A stretch of 64,000 nt of DNA from UBA8199 sp964507045 (GTDB lineage: Bacteria > Verrucomicrobiota > Verrucomicrobiia > Limisphaerales > UBA8199), in assembly GCA_964507045.1 (NCBI GenBank), contig CAZDOO010000012.1, forward strand, positions 22,238 through 86,237. Direction: 5' to 3'. Under the pieces are notes generated by a model. The model did no database searches, had not been told where the DNA came from, and saw nothing but the letters and a program-made list of their open reading frames with translations. Below are positions 51,201 to 59,362 of this stretch, piece by piece. The first letter of the stretch is position 1. Every line of letters starts with the position of its first letter. The position numbers and the translations under genes are program-made.

Positions 51201-54200
51201 GGGGGCAGCACGCTCACGGTGGGCTACAATGGCGGCACGCCCACCTTCGCGAATGATCTCACGCTCAGCGGGGATGTCACCAACGTCTTCGTCTTAAACC
51301 CGCCGCCGACCAATGCCCTGATTACTGTAGCGGGCAACCTCACGCTCAACGGCGTTAATCCCGTGCTCATCGGCTTTGAAACCCTGCCGGCCGGCCGATA
51401 TCGGCTGATGACCTATGGCGGCAGCCTGACGGGCAACGCGGCCGCCAACTTGGAACTATTCTGCTTTGCCGACGACGTTCCTGAAAATGCGCGCCAGAGC
51501 GCCGTGCTCGATGATTCCATTCCGGGCGAGATTGATCTGGTGGTCATGGGGTCGTTGGGCAACCTCACTTGGGTGGGAGACGGCGTGCTCAACAATTGGG
51601 ATGAAGCCACTACCAACTGGTTCAATGGCGCCAGCCCGGACCGCTTTTTCACGGGTGACGCGGTTACCTTTGACGCTTCCGGTTCGCGGACGCCGGCAGC
51701 CAACCTGGTTAGCAACCTGGTCCCGAGTTCCATTCTGGTCAACGCCGCCGGCGATTACACCTTCGCCGGGAGCGGCAGCCTCACTACCACCACCCTGGTC
51801 AAGACCAACTCCGGCACACTGGTTATTGCCAACAGTGGCACCAATGCAATCCTCCAGCTCCAGTTGGATTGCGGCACCGTGCAGGTGGGCGACGGCGGCA
51901 CCAACGGCAGCTTGGGCTCCGTCACCGTTTACAATAACGCTAGCCTGGTCTTCAACCGGAGCGACACCATGGTTTGGGACAAGCCGATTGTGGGCACGGG
52001 CAGTGTGGTTCAGGCCGGGTCTGGCACTCTGTTGCTGAGCGCGACCAACACCTACTCCGGCCCCACAACCGTCAGCAACGGCGTGTTAGCGGTGTATGGA
52101 GACCTCTTGGGCGGTGGAACAGTCACCATCCAGGATGGCGCAACTCTCATAGTCGGGAATCTCGGCAGTGATGGTCTGGATGGTGTCATCAGCGGGCCAG
52201 TGACCGTCCAAGCCGGCGGGACGTTGGGCGGCAACGGTACGATTCTGGGGCCGGTCACTGTCCAACCTGCCGGGGAGTTCGTGGTAATTGACCCTGACAC
52301 GACGGTAGATGAAACAGGGAGTGAGTATACCGTGCGCAACAGGCTGTCGCTCGAGGGAGCTGTGCTGCTGCGGATCAACCGGACCAATACCCAGAACTCC
52401 GACCGCGTGATCGGGATCACGACCCTGACCTACGGCGGCACGCTGGCGGTGACGAACAAAGGCCCGGCGCTGCAGGCGGGCGACAGCTTTAAGCTCTTCG
52501 ACGCGGCGAACTATACCAACTTCTTCTCCGCCATCAGTCCCACCACCCCAGGCATCGGCATCGGTTGGGACCTGCAGCGTCTGGTGGTGGACGGCACCCT
52601 GCGGGTGGAAGCGACGACCATGTCCTACACCAACACCATTCCCGCAGGGTTGAGCCTGCTGGCCAATCAACTCAACGCCCCCGGCGGCAACGCGGTCGAT
52701 CATGTCTTCCCGAATCCCATTGACGGCTGCATGATTTGGAAGTGGGATTGTGCCACGCAGGACTGGCTGGTCGCAGCGCAGTATGACAGCGGCTCCGGAG
52801 GGTGGGTGGACGAATACTACAATCCCTTGGACCCCGCCACGGTGACACTCAGCCCGGGAGAAGCCTTCCGTTTCTTCAATCCAGACATAGCGACTCCCGT
52901 GATCTTCAGCGGAACCATCCCCACGCCGGTCTTGCCGCTGCCGTTGCCTTGTGGCCGCGGGAAGTTCAGCGCCGTCGCCTGCCAGACCCCAGCCACGGCG
53001 ACTTGGGGGACGATCATAGGAATCGAACCGGAGGAAGGCGACATTCTCGAGCGCTTTCACGTGCCGAGCCAGACTTACCTGACCAACCTGTTTACCGGCG
53101 GCCAATGGGTGCCCACCAATCCGGTGGTCAACGTCGGGGAAGGGGTCCTCGTCAGACTCCCAAGCATTCCGGCTGGCGACAAGTATAAGGCCAACAACGC
53201 CCTGACGCTCAACCAGGCCGGAAGCTGGACCAACAACGCGGTGCCAGGTCCGGGCGACGTAGCCATCTGGAGTTCGATCGTGGCTGCGCCGAACACGACC
53301 AACGACCTTGGCGCCGACATGACTTGGGGCGGCATCAAGATTCTCGATCCCGGCGGCCCGATCTGGCTCACCGGCAGCAACACGCTCACTCTTGCTCCTG
53401 TCGAAAACCTGGGCACTAATGGATTGGATGGCATTACCCTGAGCAGCGCCACACAGGACCTCACGGTCAATTGCCCGGTGCGGGTGGGTGCAAGTCAGGC
53501 CTGGAATGTCGGCTCAGGCCGGTTGCTGACGGTGGATTCGGTGCTGGTGGACGCCCCGATCCAGTTTGGCGGGCTGGGCGGATTGCAGATCAACTCCATG
53601 CACGGCGAAGGCGTCTATCCGGCCGACTTCGTAGGCTCCAGCTACACGAGCGTAGGGCCGATCAGCGGCGACCTAACGGTGAACGTCAGCGGCACGGGCA
53701 CTGTGGTGCTGGACGGCACCAATACCTACACCGGTCCTACCACCGTGAGCAACGGGGTTTTGGTGGTGAACGGTTGGCTGGCGGGCCGCGGTCCGGTTAC
53801 CGTCGTTCACGGCACGCTGGCCGGCACCGGTGTCATCGAGGGACCGGTCAGTTGCTCAGGAACCAATACCACCGTCACTGTGATTATTGATCCTGATGGG
53901 ACGGTGGATGATACAGGGACTTGTATCGTGCGCAACAACCTGTCGCTGGACGGAACCGTGCGACTGCGCCTCGACCGGACCAACCTGCTAAAATCCGACT
54001 GCTTCGCCGGGATGAGCACCGTTAGCTATGGCGGCACGCTGGCGGTGACGAACAAAGGCCCGGCGCTGCAGGCGGGCGACAGCTTCAAGCTCTTTGACGC
54101 CACCAACTACACCGGTTCCTTTGCCGCCATCAGTCCCGCCACTCCAGGCATCGGCATCGTCTGGGACCTGAGCTACCTGCCTGTGGACGGAACGCTGCGC

Positions 54201-54446
54201 ATCAAGGCGAGCGTAGCCACCAATCCAATCAACCTCACCGCGAGCGTGATTGGCGGCAGCACGCTGCAGTTGGCCTGGCCGGCCGATCACATCGGCTGGA
54301 CGCTGGAATCCCAGACCAATTCGGTCAGCGTGGGCCTCGGCACCAATTGGTTGCCAGTGTTAGGGTCCACCCTCACCAACCAGATGACGATGCCGATCAC
54401 CCCCGCCAACGGCTCCGTCTTCTACCGTTTGAAATACGCCCCATAG
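48201..54446 (+). CDS. Very large secreted protein: Het-C/VWA7-like head and autotransporter beta-strand repeats
   Basis: A 2081-residue exported protein. Signal peptide about 1-26. Residues about 27-320 resemble the Het-C/VWA7 head, marked by SFHTLADFYSHGNWVELG, a central landmark of fungal Het-C and animal VWA7 proteins, and by a Cys/Trp-rich segment (KICLWCWRKNCKCKW). A VWA-like region follows (VGFVVDNSADMPDSVFAEI..., NATGGNVFVIG), with degenerate metal-site residues. Beta-sandwich domains fill 500-900. Three autotransporter-associated beta-strand units lie near residues 908, 1267 and 1827 (TNTYSGPTTVSNGVLAV, TNTYTGPTTVSNGVLVV). The C-terminus ends VFYRLKYAP, as in other secreted proteins here. 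A cell-surface role is inferred; the toxin or recognition function is unknown. Confidence 0.78.
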   Translation: MKTRNIHSSILTLILFHFLAVSARAFDCGFQPDVTLGLLTLGEEVHQAIVRDGLSRVKGYHVNWNIVVGDYLKFFDLDQQNERVDDSIGQHMEKYHFDDEKLMQSSRLLAENKETIIQAALAGQGWNARKPLGESFHTLADFYSHGNWVELGHKNGEVYPLLGRELITDPATGWANCNVTCASKYHKICLWCWRKNCKCKWFIEWWGYDNNHLGNAGLTTLTTGYSWRLHPFGRKVIHGLNKLGIDGLNKDEARRPGYSEAYHCAVNAISNYVAQILDDVRIKGASDEAIISALRTLGFEYGTQVHPVGFVVDNSADMPDSVFAEIKQQVHDLVAAHRGRADEPPFYVLQWFDFNPSIPEPCVTPSATAFLNKLDTLARNTTSGPCLKAFIPAMFSAVDRCDAYATVWGFCGDNVEGCFDVNGQSGCYVSLGTIESIALYRHTRINVAIRYNCPSKKSQAIFDIANATGGNVFVIGPNATTNLTGLMDSDISGNVVPLLSVSGTLATNTVKEYTVPIDSTVTNVTFVVSVETNTAISFVTPSGADLTNAPCCPIWELMDGRVATVAQPELGNWHIQVEGSGHFSVNVNAMTPIALSRFAFLEDKSNTGAGVYMPIPGQPTEVTNAAKAFLSGIYSNANFSLVTPAGDLVQSFAMAPYTVTNLPTNGMDGVVYTGTVALASPPFKVMATGSDINGYPFQRVFPQVFQLQSVEVRSLKTNLNPITPGVPSHVRYLVSNRGSNGVFAVGMAASHAIVTNLEPTTLSLANGETNVVEADIILSAGTNNPTREYITVAVVCTNAPAIRNGTVDEFDVGPAYVGDTTIACSSNSPVTLSLSQPEQITSGPAGGDLVLIGGASTATLDLNGHFQTINGLRSQGVEANTRVTSDRRATLIVGEQDANASFGGKIVNAVELVKIGGGAQTLTGINTYTNTTSLVSGVLALEDSGSISNTSLILIAAGATFDVSKTSGGWTLNAGQTLAGGGVVTGSVTAASASWIEAGNGGSTLTVGYNGGTPTFANDLTLSGDVTNVFVLNPPPTNALITVAGNLTLNGVNPVLIGFETLPAGRYRLMTYGGSLTGNAAANLELFCFADDVPENARQSAVLDDSIPGEIDLVVMGSLGNLTWVGDGVLNNWDEATTNWFNGASPDRFFTGDAVTFDASGSRTPAANLVSNLVPSSILVNAAGDYTFAGSGSLTTTTLVKTNSGTLVIANSGTNAILQLQLDCGTVQVGDGGTNGSLGSVTVYNNASLVFNRSDTMVWDKPIVGTGSVVQAGSGTLLLSATNTYSGPTTVSNGVLAVYGDLLGGGTVTIQDGATLIVGNLGSDGLDGVISGPVTVQAGGTLGGNGTILGPVTVQPAGEFVVIDPDTTVDETGSEYTVRNRLSLEGAVLLRINRTNTQNSDRVIGITTLTYGGTLAVTNKGPALQAGDSFKLFDAANYTNFFSAISPTTPGIGIGWDLQRLVVDGTLRVEATTMSYTNTIPAGLSLLANQLNAPGGNAVDHVFPNPIDGCMIWKWDCATQDWLVAAQYDSGSGGWVDEYYNPLDPATVTLSPGEAFRFFNPDIATPVIFSGTIPTPVLPLPLPCGRGKFSAVACQTPATATWGTIIGIEPEEGDILERFHVPSQTYLTNLFTGGQWVPTNPVVNVGEGVLVRLPSIPAGDKYKANNALTLNQAGSWTNNAVPGPGDVAIWSSIVAAPNTTNDLGADMTWGGIKILDPGGPIWLTGSNTLTLAPVENLGTNGLDGITLSSATQDLTVNCPVRVGASQAWNVGSGRLLTVDSVLVDAPIQFGGLGGLQINSMHGEGVYPADFVGSSYTSVGPISGDLTVNVSGTGTVVLDGTNTYTGPTTVSNGVLVVNGWLAGRGPVTVVHGTLAGTGVIEGPVSCSGTNTTVTVIIDPDGTVDDTGTCIVRNNLSLDGTVRLRLDRTNLLKSDCFAGMSTVSYGGTLAVTNKGPALQAGDSFKLFDATNYTGSFAAISPATPGIGIVWDLSYLPVDGTLRIKASVATNPINLTASVIGGSTLQLAWPADHIGWTLESQTNSVSVGLGTNWLPVLGSTLTNQMTMPITPANGSVFYRLKYAP

Positions 54447-54481
54447 TCAGGCGCACTTGGCTGATGACTTAAGCTGAGCCA

Positions 54482-54505
54482 GACCGGGAGCTCCAACTCC
54501 CGGTC
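54482..54505 (+). terminator. Hairpin after the large secreted protein gene
   Basis: GACCGGGAG (54482-54490) and CTCCCGGTC (54497-54505) are perfect 9-bp arms with a 6-nt loop, followed by GCTTGCTCATTTTGTC. It lies 35 bp after the stop codon; the T tract is short. Confidence 0.65.
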
Positions 54506-54862
54506 GCTTGCTCATTTTGTCATTAGGCATACTTAATCAACCCGCTTGCCGGCAGGTGGTTAAAAAGAGCTGGCGCACCCCAAAAAGGGTCGTTTTTGGC
54601 CCCTTCCAGACCCCCCTTCGGTAAGACAGAGGTAAGACAGCAGATAGTCAGAGGCCAGACCCCACCCCGAGAGAGGCCAAGAGCGGCAGGGTTGAGAAGC
54701 ATAGCTTATTTGTGCGGCACTCCCGGCGGGTTTTGGAAAAGGTCGGGCGAGGGGGCATTCCTGCTCCCCGATTCCCATATTCGACCCTCAACTCTCACCC
54801 CTCACCCCTCAACCCCGCAGTTCAGGGTTGCTTCCAGAGCCGGCTGGCGCAGAATCCAGTCT
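54506..54862. other. Intergenic region before the sulfatase
   Basis: About 355 bp. It has a direct repeat GGTAAGACAG (about 54620 and 54631) and a word-repeat tract, CCCTCAACTCTCACCCCTCA-type (about 54783-54815). The frame open upstream of 54863 has no recognisable sequence. The promoter of the sulfatase gene is probably here. Confidence 0.45.
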
Positions 54863-56401
54863 ATGAAGACCTTCCTGGCTCTCCTTTCGACGTGTTTGCT
54901 GCCACTGCCGCTGGCCCTCGCCCAGAGCACACCCAACCGGCCCAATATCCTCTTTATCATGAGCGATGATCACGCGGCGCATGCCATCAGCGCCTATGGC
55001 AGCCGCGTCAACCAGACGCCCAATATGGATCGCCTGGCCAAGGCAGGCATGCGGTTCGAGAACTGCTTTGCCGTGAATTCGATCTGCAGCCCCAGCCGGG
55101 CGACGATCCTCACCGGCAAATACAGCCACCTGAACGGGGTGCCCACCTTCAACCGCTTCGACGGCTCGCAGCCCACGGTGGCCAAATACCTCCAGGCGGC
55201 GGGGTATTACACCGGCATGATCGGCAAGTGGCACCTGGGAAGCGAGCCCACCGGATTTGATAAGTGGGCCGTGCTGCCGGGGCAGGGCGTTTATTTCGAT
55301 CCGGCGTTCCTCGAACCGCAGGGCCGCCGCGTCATCAAGGGCTATGCCACCGACATCATCACCGATCTCGCCCTGGACTTCATCCGGAACCGCCCCAAGG
55401 ACAAGCCGTTCTTCCTCATGTGCCATCACAAGGCCCCGCATCGGCCGTGGGAGCCGGACGAGAAGCACCGCGCGATGTTCGCCGGGAAGCATATCCCCGA
55501 GCCGGCCACGCTGCGCGACGATTACGCCACCCGCACCGACGCCATCCGCGAGTGCCGGCAGAAGGTCTTTGACGATCTGACCCGCCGCGACCTCAAGCTC
55601 GAACCGCCTGCCGGCCTTAAAGCTGCGGCCCGGAATGAGTGGCTCAACGTCAAACCGACCGAAGTGGAGACCGAGGTCAACGGCAAGCCCCAGAAGCTGA
55701 CCGGCGACGCCCTCAATGCCTGGAAGTATCAGCGCTACCTGCAGGATTACCTGGCCTGCATCCAGTCCATTGATGATAACGTGGGCCGGTTGCTGGATTG
55801 GCTGGACCAGGACGGGCTGGGCACGAACACCGTCGTCATCTACACCAGCGACCAGGGCTTTTTCCTCGGCGACCACGGCCTTTATGACAAGCGATTCATG
55901 TATGAGGAGTCCATCAGGATGCCGTTCCTCATCCGCTGGCCCGGCGTGATCAAGCCCGGCACGGTGCAGGAGGCCATGGCGATCAATCCTGACTTCGCCT
56001 CCACGTTCATGGACCTGGCGGGGCTGCCAGCGCCCGCCGACATGCAGGGCCGCAGCCTGGTGCCGCTGCTCAAAGGCCGGCGCCCGGCGGATTGGCGGAC
56101 CAGCTGGTATTACCGCTATTACCACGACCCGGGCGAACACAACACCCGCGCCCATTACGGCGTGCGGACGGCCACCCACAAGCTCATGTATTTCTGGAAG
56201 AAGGACCAATGGGAAATGTATGACCTGGTGAAGGACCCGGACGAGCTGCATAACCTCTACAACGATCCCGCGCAAAAGGAGCAGGTCGCCAAGCTGAAGG
56301 CCGAGCTTTACCGCCTGAAAAAAGAGGTCAAGGACGACGACCGGTTCGCCAACGAACAGCCGGCGCACGATGTGTCCGGCCAGCCGGCGGCCAAGCGCTA
56401 G
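54863..56401 (+). CDS. Secreted sulfatase (formylglycine-dependent)
   Basis: A 512-residue enzyme with a signal peptide (LLSTCLLPLPLALAQ). PNILFIMSDDHAAHAISAYG contains the metal-binding DD pair; NSICSPSRATILTGKYSHLN carries the Cys-x-Pro-x-Arg motif whose Cys is converted to formylglycine; GKWHLGSEPTGFDKW, MCHHKAPHRPWEPD and YTSDQGFFLGDHGLYDKRF are further active-site blocks. It should cleave sulfate esters, probably from polysaccharides, which suits the secreted hydrolases nearby. The activating enzyme is not in this window. ATG 54863 gives the signal peptide. Confidence 0.95.
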   Translation: MKTFLALLSTCLLPLPLALAQSTPNRPNILFIMSDDHAAHAISAYGSRVNQTPNMDRLAKAGMRFENCFAVNSICSPSRATILTGKYSHLNGVPTFNRFDGSQPTVAKYLQAAGYYTGMIGKWHLGSEPTGFDKWAVLPGQGVYFDPAFLEPQGRRVIKGYATDIITDLALDFIRNRPKDKPFFLMCHHKAPHRPWEPDEKHRAMFAGKHIPEPATLRDDYATRTDAIRECRQKVFDDLTRRDLKLEPPAGLKAAARNEWLNVKPTEVETEVNGKPQKLTGDALNAWKYQRYLQDYLACIQSIDDNVGRLLDWLDQDGLGTNTVVIYTSDQGFFLGDHGLYDKRFMYEESIRMPFLIRWPGVIKPGTVQEAMAINPDFASTFMDLAGLPAPADMQGRSLVPLLKGRRPADWRTSWYYRYYHDPGEHNTRAHYGVRTATHKLMYFWKKDQWEMYDLVKDPDELHNLYNDPAQKEQVAKLKAELYRLKKEVKDDDRFANEQPAHDVSGQPAAKR

Positions 56402-56547
56402 CCCAGTGTTGGCGGCTCAGGGTGGAACGAAGGCACGAATTGTCGAGCCTGCTGGAGAGCAAACTCCCGTTCCTGATCCAGGGTCACGGGACGAGAAGCT
56501 GAAGGTATTGCTTTGAATCCTGCCAGCCATGGCCTAGCTTGTTTCCA

Positions 56548-59178
56548 ATGAGGAAGAGAGGGTTTATCGCGTGCGCCAGCCTGCTGCTGGGTGCGGCAGC
56601 AGCTTCGGCTCATACCAACCTGGCCGAGGCCTACTCGGCCATGGGTTTCAATCCCTCCGCGCCGGGAAACGCCGTGGTGGTCTTATTCAGCGACCCTCAC
56701 ATGAACCTCAATCCGGATAGCGGCATAACCCCAGGGGTAATTACGACCAACCTTGATCCGCGCCTGGTAAACAACGTCAATGCCATGAAGCCACCCCCGG
56801 CCAGGATTATCGTTGCCGGCGACGAGGGGACGGGCTACTCAGCGTGTCCGGGGCAGTTGCCCGACTGGCCCACGGCGCGCAAAGGCGCCAGCAATGAACT
56901 GAGTTTTTGGCTGCCGGCGATCCAGGCCTTCACCAACATTGCCCAGACCAACATTCTCTGGATTCCCGGCAATCACGATCAGGATCCGCGCGAGACCAAT
57001 GCCGAGCTCTTTTGCGAGATGTTCCCTAACATGCCGCCTTACCAGGCCTTCGACCTGGCGGGGGTCAGGTTCTTCCTGCTGAACGGCGGGAATCTCGGCT
57101 TTCCCAGCGAAGCGCAGAGACAATGGCTCAAGGAGGAGGTGGCGCTGACCTCCCCGACGCAGACAGTTGCCGTGGTCATCCATCAACAGCCGTTCCTGGC
57201 CGGCCGCGGGAACCCGCCCATGCTGCGGGAGTGCTTCCGGGACTGGCAGACCCGGTGGTGGGCTTTTCACGGGCACGGGCATTACTTCGGCCAGGCCGTC
57301 TTCGACATTGGGCGCAGCAACGTCGCCATGAGCGGCGTCGGCAGCGCCAGCACCAACCAATTCAACGGACAGACCATGAACCCCGGGTTCATGGTGCTGT
57401 GCCTCAGCAATGGGATCGCGGGGCGGGTTTACCATCACTTGCTCGACGGGTCCTTTGAAGTGGTGCCGAACCCGGACTGGCAGCATCCGCTTCACTACAC
57501 GGCGGCTTTCGAAGAGGTGAACGGGCTGCTCTGGCGGCGGGAGAAAATCCCCGGCATCCTGCCACCGGAGGTCATCGTCACCAACATCTGGTATGACGGC
57601 GGCTACTTCTATGCTGGACCGGACGAATTGCAGTGGGCCTTGCCGCTGGGGCGGCATGCCAACCAGGCCACGCACTTCCTCTTGTCCTCCTACCTTAACG
57701 GCTCCAACACCGTCTCCTTTAGCACAGACCGCACCAACTGGATCGAGGTGCCCATTCCTGACCGCACCAACCTGTTGTATGCCTTTCCCATTCCTCCAGC
57801 AGTGGCGGGCATGGCCACCGGTTACGCCCGCTTTTATCGCTATAGCGGGGACATTCAAATTGACGCCTGGGGGCTGGCGACCACGAACCCTCCTCCCTGG
57901 GTCACCTTCCCGCAACTCGCCGCGGTGCCGGATCAAGCCCTTCTCGCCGGGCGCATCCTGACCATCACCAACGTTACAAGTAATCCCTATTCCCCGCCGG
58001 ACGTGCTCACCTTCTCGCTGATCAACCCCCCGACGGGTGCCACCGTAGATCCGCATTCGGGCTTGTTCTCCTGGCAGCCTTCCATCCCCGACTCCCCCAC
58101 CACCGCCACTGTGACCGTAAAGGTGTCGGATAACGGAGCCGTCCCGATGTGCGCCACCCAGCAGTTTTCCGTGGCGGTCGGGCGTCCCGTGGTTCCCGCC
58201 ATCACGTCCCCTTGCTGGACCGCCGGACAATACCGGTTTACAATCTCGGGCGACACCAACCTCGGCTACACCGTCTGGACCTCAACCAATCTTACGGATT
58301 GGGTCTCGCTCTTCACCGTCAACCCGGTCGTCCTCCCTTTTCAGATCACCGATCCTAATAGCCCCAGATTCCCGCACCGCCTGTATCGGGTTTCCGTGGC
58401 CCCGTGGGTGGTATGGGACGTTGAGGCTACGAATTTCCTGGCCCGGGCCGGCATCCCCCTCAGCACCAACAACACCATTCCCACCGCCATTAACTCGCTG
58501 GTATTGAACGCCAAAGCCCACGGCTGGTGGGCCAAGTGCGACGCCATCTATCCCTTCGTGGGCGCCACCGCCAGCTCCCACGCGCCCAATCTGAAATCCA
58601 CCAACTACAGCATCCTCTGGCATGGAGCCGTGATCCACGACGCCCGAGGCGTCACCGGCGACGGCTTAACCGGCTATGGAGACACGCAGCTTAATCCGCG
58701 CCGGGTCAATGAGCAGTTTCGGCAGACCTCGGCCCATCTGTTTGTCTATAGCGGGACGAAATCCCTGCCGGACTATGGTCTGCTGCTCGGGTCTGCCGCG
58801 GGGGATTATTCGAGTTGCGCCATCCTGTGGTCGGTAGGCGGTTTCGTAGGCGGCGGTCTCAACGAAGTGGTTTATGCGGGCATTGGAATCTATACCGGTG
58901 ATTTGCGCGGCCCGATGCTGGTGAGCCGCACTGATGCCGCCGCGGAGTTTCTGGCGGTCGGCGATTCTCTGAGCAGTGGCGTGACCACGGCCGGCAGCGT
59001 GCCCAATGCGAACGTGGGCCTGCTGGCCGTAATTCAGGATGATGGGAGCGTGGCCCACTACTGCCCCGCCAATCTGCGGGGGGCGACGATCGGCCGCGGG
59101 TTGACTCCCGAACAGTGGGAGACCTTGCGGCAGGATTGGGAGGAGTTCGAGACCGTGCTGGGCCGCAAAGCGCCTTGA
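56548..59178 (+). CDS. Secreted metallophosphoesterase with beta-sandwich and lectin-like tail
   Basis: An 876-residue exported protein. After a signal peptide (GFIACASLLLGAAAASA) comes a calcineurin-like phosphoesterase domain: LFSDPHMN (Asp-x-His), IVAGDEG, WIPGNHDQD, VIHQQPF and HGHGHYFG are the five metal-site blocks, the second having GDEG rather than the usual GD-x(2)-D/G. Then a putative Ig domain (LTFSLINPPTGATVDPHSGL, SWQPSIPDSPTTATVTVKVS) and a C-terminal region with LGYTVWTSTNLTDWVSL. The C-terminal about 220 residues resemble no family I can name. The start at ATG 56548 is chosen over a TTG nine bases upstream. Substrate unknown. Confidence 0.85.
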   Translation: MRKRGFIACASLLLGAAAASAHTNLAEAYSAMGFNPSAPGNAVVVLFSDPHMNLNPDSGITPGVITTNLDPRLVNNVNAMKPPPARIIVAGDEGTGYSACPGQLPDWPTARKGASNELSFWLPAIQAFTNIAQTNILWIPGNHDQDPRETNAELFCEMFPNMPPYQAFDLAGVRFFLLNGGNLGFPSEAQRQWLKEEVALTSPTQTVAVVIHQQPFLAGRGNPPMLRECFRDWQTRWWAFHGHGHYFGQAVFDIGRSNVAMSGVGSASTNQFNGQTMNPGFMVLCLSNGIAGRVYHHLLDGSFEVVPNPDWQHPLHYTAAFEEVNGLLWRREKIPGILPPEVIVTNIWYDGGYFYAGPDELQWALPLGRHANQATHFLLSSYLNGSNTVSFSTDRTNWIEVPIPDRTNLLYAFPIPPAVAGMATGYARFYRYSGDIQIDAWGLATTNPPPWVTFPQLAAVPDQALLAGRILTITNVTSNPYSPPDVLTFSLINPPTGATVDPHSGLFSWQPSIPDSPTTATVTVKVSDNGAVPMCATQQFSVAVGRPVVPAITSPCWTAGQYRFTISGDTNLGYTVWTSTNLTDWVSLFTVNPVVLPFQITDPNSPRFPHRLYRVSVAPWVVWDVEATNFLARAGIPLSTNNTIPTAINSLVLNAKAHGWWAKCDAIYPFVGATASSHAPNLKSTNYSILWHGAVIHDARGVTGDGLTGYGDTQLNPRRVNEQFRQTSAHLFVYSGTKSLPDYGLLLGSAAGDYSSCAILWSVGGFVGGGLNEVVYAGIGIYTGDLRGPMLVSRTDAAAEFLAVGDSLSSGVTTAGSVPNANVGLLAVIQDDGSVAHYCPANLRGATIGRGLTPEQWETLRQDWEEFETVLGRKAP

Positions 59179-59362
59179 GCGCCGGCGGACACCAGGCTGG
59201 ACGGAACAAAGACTGGCTGCGGCCTATCCCAAGGCGCAACCTGCTTAGGAAGACGGGACTCCAACCCCAGCGCCACCCGGGGCCGGCTACGGCGGCACCA
59301 CAGGCGGCCATCGAATGCCTGGCTGCTTGAACTGGCGGGCTCTTGGCCGCATAATGTGCTGG

